Both the position numbers and the translations under genes were made by a program. The notes beneath the pieces were generated by a model that did no database searches, was not told the origin of the DNA, and worked only from the letters and a program-made list of their open reading frames with translations. Source: Chloroflexota bacterium (GTDB lineage Bacteria > Chloroflexota > Limnocylindria > P2-11E). From it: DNA of 11,442 nucleotides. Of the stretch, positions 7,047 to 11,442 are shown one piece after another. How positions within the stretch are numbered: the stretch's first letter is position 1; every line of letters begins with the position of its first letter. Location of the stretch: assembly GCA_005883775.1 (NCBI GenBank), contig VBEU01000092.1, positions 1 through 11,442 on the forward strand, read 5' to 3'.

Positions 7047-8153
7047 GTGGTGGGCCAACACACCACGAAGGACACGGCGAAGCTGATCGAGGAGGTCGCG
7101 CGTGGCGACCGACTCCTCGAGGACATCAAGGACCCGGAGCTGCGCGAAACCGTTCGACTGGCGCTTCGTCTCCACAAGGATCCGTTCAGCGCCCCGGACG
7201 CCCGGACCCGATCCCGAATTAGGTCGCGCGTCCTTTTTGGGCTGCAGCCACGGGGTGCGACGGTCATCGATCGACTGGCCGTGGTGTTCGAGCTTCTCGG
7301 CCGACCCACCCCGTACGCGATGCGACTCCTCGCCGTCGGGCTCATCGTCGTCGCCATAGCTGCGAGTACGGCCCTGGTGAGCGCCGGTACGGTCGCCGAT
7401 GACGCGCTCTACTCCGTCAAGGTCACGTCCGAACAGGTGCGGCTCGCCCTCGCGACGTCGCCCGAAGATCGCGCAGTCGTTGAGCTCTCGATCGCGGAGC
7501 ATCGCCTCGCTGAGGCCACCGCCCTCGCGTCTCTCGGGAACGAGGACGACGCGATCGTGGCGACCAGCGAATACGGCGAGCACATGGCGAACGCGGCAGC
7601 GGAGCTTGCCCAGGTCGAGTCGCTACAGCCGGACACGGCGACTCTTGTGATCCAGCTTCAGCAGCGGATCGACGAGCATCGCGCGACCGCCGCGGCTGTC
7701 GTAGCGCGCCTCACAGAGGACCCGAACATGGCGTCCGCGGCCGCGGCGCTCGCGCCGTTCGCCGCACGGGGCAACCCCGCGGCCGATCTCAGCCCGGCCG
7801 CGGCCATCGCGCAGGACGCGGCCGACACCGCGGACGAAGCTGCCGCGGTGGCCGAGCGCAAAGCCACACCCGCCCAGCGGGTGAACGCCCCGCAGTCTTC
7901 GGGCGGGGCCGATCGAAACGCCGCATCCGCCGACGCCACACCCCGCGACGGCCAGTCCGCTCGCAACGACAACGCCGGCAACCAGGGCGAGCGCGTTTCC
8001 AAGAAGGAGCGGGCGGCCGGGGCGGCACGGAAGGCCGCCGACGAGGCGAAGGCCGCGGCAAAGAAGGCAAAGGCCGGAGCGAAACGCACGCCGGCACCGA
8101 GAGCCCAGGGCGAGTCCAACAATCGAGACGAATCCAACAATCGAGACGACTAG
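7047..8153 (+). CDS. DUF5667-domain, single-pass membrane protein
   Basis: 368 residues from GTG 7047; GTG 7050 is equally possible, and no clear Shine-Dalgarno site is seen. The cytoplasmic N-terminus (LIEEVARGDRLLEDIKDPEL to RSRVLFGLQP) is helical and charged, as in DUF5667/anti-sigma-like proteins of Chloroflexota and Actinomycetota. One membrane segment spans about 94-115. The extracytoplasmic part is the DUF5667 signature: DDALYSVKVTSEQVRLALA, then AVVELSIAEHRLAEATALAS and a long helical stretch rich in Ala and Glu. From about residue 250 the chain is low-complexity, then Lys/Ala-rich (KKERAAGAARKAADEAKAAA), reminiscent of histone-H1-like tails, and ends in a duplicated ESNNRD. The function of DUF5667 is unknown. 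No sigma factor lies beside it. The GT87 gene starts 26 nt after its stop. Confidence 0.85.
   Translation: MVGQHTTKDTAKLIEEVARGDRLLEDIKDPELRETVRLALRLHKDPFSAPDARTRSRIRSRVLFGLQPRGATVIDRLAVVFELLGRPTPYAMRLLAVGLIVVAIAASTALVSAGTVADDALYSVKVTSEQVRLALATSPEDRAVVELSIAEHRLAEATALASLGNEDDAIVATSEYGEHMANAAAELAQVESLQPDTATLVIQLQQRIDEHRATAAAVVARLTEDPNMASAAAALAPFAARGNPAADLSPAAAIAQDAADTADEAAAVAERKATPAQRVNAPQSSGGADRNAASADATPRDGQSARNDNAGNQGERVSKKERAAGAARKAADEAKAAAKKAKAGAKRTPAPRAQGESNNRDESNNRDD
8112..8147 (+). repeat. Two tandem 18-bp units at the 3' end of the DUF5667 gene
   Basis: GAGTCCAACAATCGAGAC (8112-8129) is followed directly by GAATCCAACAATCGAGAC (8130-8147), with one mismatch. The units are in frame and encode ESNNRD twice, so copy number could vary without disrupting the frame. 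Confidence 0.8.
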
Positions 8154-8179
8154 TTAAGCCGTAGCATCGCGGCGACCAC

Positions 8180-9336
8180 GTGACCCCCCAACGCCGTGCC
8201 GATCTTGCGTATGTCCTGGCGATCCTCATCGGCGTCCTCGTCATCGTCCTCCTCGGACCCCTCGATCGGCGTCTCGAGATCCTCCACATCAATGACTTCT
8301 CCGGTTTCTGGGCCGGACCTCGCGCCGTCCTCGCCGGCGTGAGCCCCTGGGATCCGACGGAGTATCCGAAAGCGCGGATGGCCTTCGACACGCAGCTCGA
8401 CGCGGCGCCGGTCCTCAATTACATGCCTTGGACCGTCATCGCCCTACTGCCGATCGGCCTTCTGCCGCTCGACGTCGCGGCCTGGATCTGGATGGCTCTC
8501 TCGCTCGTCTGCTCCGCGGTCGCGCTGTCGTCCACGGAATGCTCGGGCTCGCGCTCTTCGTCGGTCAGCCGGGCCTTCTCACGATCGTCCTCGGCCAGTG
8601 GGCGCTCCTCCTCATGTCAGCGGTCGCGGCGATGGTTCTGGCCGTGCGGGTCGGCCGTGCGCGCCGCGCCGGGTTTGCCGCGCTCGCGCTGCTCGCGAAA
8701 CCGCAGCTCTTCGTATGGACCGCGCTGGGACTCGGGATCGCCGCGCTCTCCGACGTTCGCTACAAGCGGTTTGTCATCTTCGCCCTTGTCATCGGCGGCG
8801 CGCTCGTCGTGGCGAGCTGGCTCGCGTACCCGGACTGGTTCGGCGCGTGGAGCGCGGACATCCCGGCGCGCCGCACCGGCCGATCGGCGGTTCTGCTCTC
8901 GGCGTTCGGCCAGTTGTTCGGCATGCCGGGTCGTGTGCTCGCGGTCGCCCTGATCGGCGGGGGTCTTTTGCTCGCGTCGCGGTTCGTTCCGGGCAGCGAT
9001 CCATGGCTCGCGATCTGGCTGGCGCTTTCGAGCGCCGGCGCGATCTACAGCTGGTCGTACGACCACGTGCTGCTCTTTGTCCCGCTGGTCATCGCTGCCG
9101 GCGTGCTCGCCGCCGCGGGCCGCGAGCGGGCGGCGCAGCGGCTCGCGATCGGCGGCGCGTTGACGTTCTTGCTGGTGTCGCCGGCCTTCTACGCGCTCGG
9201 GGTCTGGCGCCACGACGAGACCTTCAGCATCGCGGTGCCGGTCGCTTTCTTCGTCGCGATCGCGTGGTCGCTCTGGCCGTACCGTCGCGGCGCGCTAATC
9301 CGCGACCGCCCGGCGCAGCAGGTCCAGACCGCCTAG
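8180..9336 (+). pseudogene. GT87/DUF2029-like polyprenol-phosphate-sugar glycosyltransferase, split by a frameshift
   Basis: An integral-membrane GT-C glycosyltransferase that would move a mannose-like sugar from a lipid carrier. Part 1 (GTG 8180, frame 2) has a membrane helix (about 9-26), then HINDFSGFWAGPRAVLAGVSPWDPTEY, the family's luminal Asp motif, and a second hydrophobic region up to about residue 116 (CSAVAL). After that, frame 2 becomes Ser/Arg-rich nonsense. Frame 1 takes over from about 8527 with VVHGMLGLALFVGQPGLLTI, LGQWALLL, AKPQLFVW and several more membrane helices, ending at TAG 9334-9336. Joined, the protein is about 385 residues, normal for GT87. The switch is a -1 frame change (one base lost or two gained) within about 8515-8535. 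No slippery heptamer is visible there, so an indel or sequence error is more likely than programmed frameshifting. A separate gene from ATG 8428 is unlikely, as its first 35 residues are Arg-rich and off-family. Confidence 0.78.
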
Positions 9337-10324
9337 GAGCGCGCGGCGGCGTCCATCGACAGGCGAACGAAAACGGATATCGACGCGTCGTGTTCTCACG
9401 GGGGTAATCACACGCAGCTCGCTCGTCTCGGCGCCGTGCGGCGTTACCAGCAGCACCTCGCCGCCAAGTCGCCGACCCTCGCTCTCGAGGGAGTCCGCTC
9501 CGGCGGAGGGGCGCACGATCGCCCCGACGAACCAGCGCTCGGCGTCCGGGGCGTCGGACAGCGACCGGGCGACGTCACCGGCGGAAAGCGACTCCGCGAC
9601 CGCGAGCCGCCACTTCCGCGCCTCGAGGCGCTGGGCGATGACCGCCGGGAGGGTGTCCTCGTCCGTGCCCCACACGTACTCGCCAAGCCGGGCGCGGATC
9701 TCATGCTCCATTCCCGCGACGCGCCGGTCGGCTTCCTCGGGAGTGGATGCTTTGTCCGCGACGCGGACGTGCACGCCGTCGTTCTTCGCGTAGGTCGCGA
9801 CCGTGGGGCTCGTCGAGCGCACGAGCTCGGCGAGCTTCTCCTCGACGGCGCTCTCGCCGATGCCGAGGAGCTTCAGGGTGCGCCACCGAAGCGATCCACC
9901 CCTCGTGAGCGATGGCTCGACCGATTCCCACATCGGGGTCATCTCGCGGGGAACGCCGGGCATCGCGACGATCCGCTTGCCGTCCTTCTGGACATCCCAG
10001 CCGGGCGCGGTCCCGTTGGGGTTTGGGAGCGCGCGCGACGAGGGAATGAGCCAGGCCTGCTTGCGATTCCGCTCCGGCATGGCCATGCCGCGCCCCGAGA
10101 ACCAAGCGACGAGGTCGGCCTCGAGTGCCGGATCGACCGCCGGGACCTCGCCGAGAGCGGCCGCGATGGCCTCGCGTGTACAGGTTGTCCCCGACGGTTT
10201 GCATATGGAGGCAGTCGATGCCAAGCAGCGCGAGCCGGCCGGCGAGGTAGTTCGCATTCGTGTCGACGATCTGGCCGAGCAGCAGCTCGGTCCCGATCGA
10301 CAAGAGCTCAGCCTTCAACGACAT
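9295..10324 (-). pseudogene. cinA: CinA-family protein (COG1058 + CinA C-terminal), internal deletion and frameshift
   Basis: CinA combines a MoCF-like nucleotide pyrophosphatase domain with a C-terminal NMN-deamidase-type domain. From ATG 10324 the first frame reads MSLKAELLSIGTELLLGQIV through QTVGDN (residue 47), a perfect CinA start. The second frame then gives TREAIAAALGE, NRKQAWLIP, PNGTAPGW, AMPGVPREM and so on to the stop at 9295-9297. The family has about 30 residues between GDN and LTREA, including GGLGPTxDD; here only four bases separate them (junction about 10177-10183). About 89 nt are therefore missing, which also explains the frame change. The C-terminal domain is diverged: AESLSAG replaces AESCTGG and the glycine-rich GIAGP motif is not found. 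Its 3' end overlaps the convergent GT87 gene by 42 nt. No clear Shine-Dalgarno site is seen. It is probably inactive unless the deletion is an assembly artefact. Confidence 0.85.
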
Positions 10325-10354
10325 GATCGGGCGTCATGGTTGCTGTGAGACGGA

Positions 10355-10371
10355 TTGGCATGGCGCTTGCT
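10355..10371 (+). promoter_or_regulatory. Sigma-54-like -24/-12 site
   Basis: TTGGCATGGCGCTTGCT matches YTGGCACGRNNNTTGCW except for one base (T for C in TGGCAC), with GG (10357-10358) and GC (10369-10370) separated by the required 10 bases. It would start transcription near 10382, ahead of the terminator hairpin. Whether this genome has RpoN is unknown; sigma-54 is patchy or absent in many related phyla, so a chance match is quite possible. Confidence 0.3.
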
Positions 10372-10381
10372 GCCTGTCGTA

Positions 10382-10448
10382 TTCGACAACAAGAAATCCC
10401 AACCCTTCCCTTCCTCACCACGAACCCCGTCCGAAAGGACGGGGTTTT
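10382..10448 (+). ncRNA. Candidate small RNA between divergent cinA and DUF5679
   Basis: The stretch lies downstream of a sigma-54-like site and ends at a strong hairpin terminator, yet no + strand gene precedes it. It is therefore a terminator without an obvious transcript. The body is unstructured and C/T-rich (CCCAACCCTTCCCTTCCTC, 10399-10417), complementary to G-rich Shine-Dalgarno sequences, as in some C-rich-loop small RNAs. A hairpin, TGTCG/CGACA (10375-10379/10384-10388), overlaps the predicted start. This is inference only; alternatively the terminator could protect DUF5679 from antisense read-through. Confidence 0.25.
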
Positions 10449-10453
10449 GTGGT
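10417..10453 (+). terminator. Strong GAAA-tetraloop hairpin terminator
   Basis: AACCCCGTCC (10423-10432), GAAA, GGACGGGGTT (10437-10446), then TTG. The stem extends outward with ACCAC/GTGGT (10417-10421/10449-10453). The T-run on the + strand is short (four T, two of them in the stem). The near-symmetric arms make some bidirectional activity possible. Confidence 0.75.
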
Positions 10454-10462
10454 CGTATGCCC

Positions 10463-10491
10463 TTCGCGCTGCCGAGCCAGGGGGCTAGGGT
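10463..10491 (+). promoter_or_regulatory. Probable sigma-70 promoter for the DUF5679-CBS pair
   Basis: TTCGCG (10463-10468), a 17-bp spacer and TAGGGT (10486-10491), the TA---T -10 common in GC-rich bacteria. The predicted start near 10498 leaves a leader of about 30 nt. The -35 is poor. Confidence 0.4.
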
Positions 10492-10527
10492 ACGCTGCGG
10501 AAAGAGACATCCGGCGGAGGTGCTGCG

Positions 10528-10674
10528 TTGGCCACAGGCTATTGCGTCAAGTGCAAGGCCTCGCGTGAGATAAAGGATGCGCAGCAGATCACCATGAAGA
10601 ACGGGCGCCCCGCGACTCAGGGGATCTGCCCCGTCTGCGGGACCAAGATCTTCAAGATCGGCGCTTCGACCTAA
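10528..10674 (+). CDS. DUF5679 small zinc-ribbon protein (48 aa)
   Basis: A TTG start with CGGAGG (10515-10520) 7 nt upstream. The translation is MATGYCVKCKASREIKDAQQ followed by ITMKNGRPATQGICPVCGTK and IFKIGAST. The two knuckles C6-x2-C9 and C34-x2-C37 form a four-cysteine zinc ribbon, and GYCVKC..RE together with KNGRPA..G.CP.CG is the DUF5679 signature. This family is found mainly in Chloroflexota and Actinomycetota, and its function is unknown; zinc ribbons of this size often bind nucleic acid or a partner protein. It is easily missed because of its length and TTG start. The CBS-domain gene starts 44 nt after its stop with no terminator between, so the two are probably co-transcribed. 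Confidence 0.9.
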   Translation: MATGYCVKCKASREIKDAQQITMKNGRPATQGICPVCGTKIFKIGAST

Positions 10675-10718
10675 ACGGCGGTACGCGTCCTGCGGCAGCT
10701 CCAGTGCGGAGGTGCCTC

Positions 10719-11159
10719 ATGAAAGTCCGCGAGCTCATGACAACCGAACCGATCACCGTCGAGCCGGACACAACGCTCGGCGAGGTGGCCACGCTCATGA
10801 AGCAGGAAGACTGCGGCTCGATCCCTGTCGTCGAGGCGGGGCGACTCGTCGGCATCGTGACCGATCGGGACATCGTCATTCGCGGTGTCGCCGGCGGAAC
10901 GGACCCGAAGACCCAGCGCGTGAGCACGATCATGTCGGCCGACCCGGTGACCATCGGCGCCGATGACGATGTCACCGAAGCAGAAAAGGTCATGGCCGAT
11001 CGTCAGATCCGCCGTCTGCCGGTCATCGAAGACGGAAGGCTGGTCGGGATCATCGTGACCGCACAGATCGCCCGCGCCGACGACAAGCGAAAGGTCGGCG
11101 AGACACTTAGGGAGATCAGCGAGCCCACGAGTGGCCGAGGTTCGCACGCGCGCGGATAA
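10719..11159 (+). CDS. Tandem CBS-domain protein (nucleotide sensor)
   Basis: 146 residues from ATG 10719, chosen because GGAGG (10708-10712) lies 6 nt before it and the family starts MKVRELMT; a GTG at 10704 would add five residues but overlaps the area before the Shine-Dalgarno site. Two CBS motifs make one Bateman module, which usually binds adenine nucleotides. CBS1 (about 1-60) has VRELMTTEPITVEPDTTL, GSIPVVEAGRLVGIVTDRDI with the ribose-contacting T48 and D51. CBS2 (about 68-128) has VSTIMSADPVTIGADDDV, IRRLPVIEDGRLVGI, but VTAQIAR where a T/S-x-x-D would be expected, so Q116 replaces the Asp. The tail (129-146) is polar. There is no attached catalytic domain; such stand-alone proteins are common stress or energy sensors of unknown target. 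Confidence 0.92.
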   Translation: MKVRELMTTEPITVEPDTTLGEVATLMKQEDCGSIPVVEAGRLVGIVTDRDIVIRGVAGGTDPKTQRVSTIMSADPVTIGADDDVTEAEKVMADRQIRRLPVIEDGRLVGIIVTAQIARADDKRKVGETLREISEPTSGRGSHARG

Positions 11160-11178
11160 CATTTGGTGGACAACTCGA

Positions 11179-11208
11179 TTGATGGTGCTGCTCGCCCGTC
11201 GGTACCAT
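11179..11208 (+). promoter_or_regulatory. Promoter of tRNA-Lys
   Basis: TTGATG (11179-11184), an 18-bp spacer and TACCAT (11203-11208), each 4/6 to consensus. The expected start, about 7 nt later, falls at 11215, the first base of the mature tRNA. Confidence 0.5.
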
Positions 11209-11214
11209 TTCGAG

Positions 11215-11286
11215 GGGCCAGTAGCTCAGCGGTAGAGCAGGAGACTCTTAATCTCTTGGTCGTGGGTTCGAATCCCTCCTGGCTCA
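11215..11286 (+). tRNA. tRNA-Lys (anticodon CTT)
   Basis: A full cloverleaf can be drawn. The acceptor GGGCCAG (11215-11221) pairs with CTGGCTC (11279-11285), with one G-U and discriminator A11286. The D-arm is GCTC-AGCGGTA-GAGC. The anticodon stem GGAGA/TCTCT surrounds the loop CTCTTAA, giving anticodon CTT, which reads AAG. The variable loop is TGGTC. The T-arm GTGGG-TTCGAAT-CCCTC has one T-T mismatch. CCA is not encoded (CAC follows). The remaining 156 nt of the window after it hold no recognisable gene or terminator. Confidence 0.97.
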
Positions 11287-11442
11287 CACGGGTTCGCCAT
11301 CAAATGCGCTGACGACCGCACTCGTTTCCCGGTGTAGTTGCGGTGTGGATGCCGAGCTGGGACGGCGGGGTCGAGGCACCAAACCGCGTGCGCCGTCGGT
11401 CCAGGAATGCCCAGCCCGAAAAGTTGTTTAGCGGAATGTGAC

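Noticed and set aside
8428..8530. ATG 8428 as the start of an independent membrane gene
   Set aside because: The first 35 residues are Arg-rich and unlike GT87, no SD precedes it, and the family N-terminus lies upstream in the other frame.
8515..8535. Programmed -1 frameshifting in the GT87 gene
   Set aside because: No X-XXY-YYZ slippery heptamer and no obvious downstream pseudoknot; an indel is simpler.
9436..10326. 296-codon + frame opposite cinA
   Set aside because: It is a shadow of cinA; the minus-strand translation carries clear CinA motifs and this one has none.
10704..10718. GTG 10704 as start of the CBS protein
   Set aside because: The GGAGG at 10708-10712 lies after it and is ideally spaced for ATG 10719; the extra five residues do not fit the family N-terminus.
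11349..11441. Short ORF after the tRNA (about 30 codons)
   Set aside because: No SD, no recognisable similarity, and length expected by chance.

Overview
The window is GC-rich bacterial chromosome. Starts are a mix of ATG, GTG and TTG, and Shine-Dalgarno sites are G-rich. The gene mix is a class II (adenosylcobalamin) ribonucleotide reductase, a VanW/PG-binding_4 envelope protein, a DUF5667 protein, a 48-residue DUF5679 zinc ribbon and a GT87 membrane glycosyltransferase. I read this as a Chloroflexota-like (Limnocylindria/Ellin6529-type) or related terrabacterial genome. That placement is inference from gene content, not a phylogeny. No mobile element, CRISPR array, phage gene or defence system was found, and most of the window is ordinary housekeeping DNA.

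Layout. 1-1280 (+): class III PLP aminotransferase whose start codon probably lies one base before the window. 1281-1608: intergenic, with a good sigma-70 promoter (TTGACA-17-TACGGT) and a leader of about 200 nt that can fold into a closed multi-branch structure. 1609-4407 (+): nrdJ, complete with all catalytic cysteines, followed by a textbook terminator at 4459-4501. 4502-4942: very GC-rich, C-biased DNA with diverged internal repeats and no credible gene. 4943-5161: less GC-rich leader with a 15-bp palindrome. 5162-6979 (+): VanW-family membrane-anchored protein. 7047-8153 (+): DUF5667 protein with one membrane segment and an Ala/Lys-rich tail. 8180-9336 (+): GT87-like glycosyltransferase split by a frameshift near 8515-8535. 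9295-10324 (-): cinA, convergent with and overlapping the previous gene by 42 nt, lacking about 90 nt that should encode the GGLGPT motif and frameshifted at that point. 10325-10527: divergent intergenic region with a sigma-54-like site, a strong + strand hairpin terminator and a sigma-70-like promoter. 10528-10674 (+): DUF5679 zinc ribbon, too short for usual ORF cut-offs. 10719-11159 (+): two-CBS-domain protein. 11215-11286 (+): tRNA-Lys(CTT) with its own promoter. 11287-11442: nothing recognisable.

How the parts relate. There is no single pathway. nrdJ is a monocistronic dNTP-supply gene with its own promoter, leader and terminator. The VanW, DUF5667 and GT87 genes run head-to-tail with short gaps (67 and 26 nt) and are all membrane or envelope proteins, so an envelope-related operon is plausible. 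DUF5679 and the CBS protein are 44 nt apart and probably co-transcribed. The best leads for something undescribed are the nrdJ leader RNA, the small putative transcript between cinA and DUF5679, and the repeat-bearing block at 4502-4942. All three are hypotheses.
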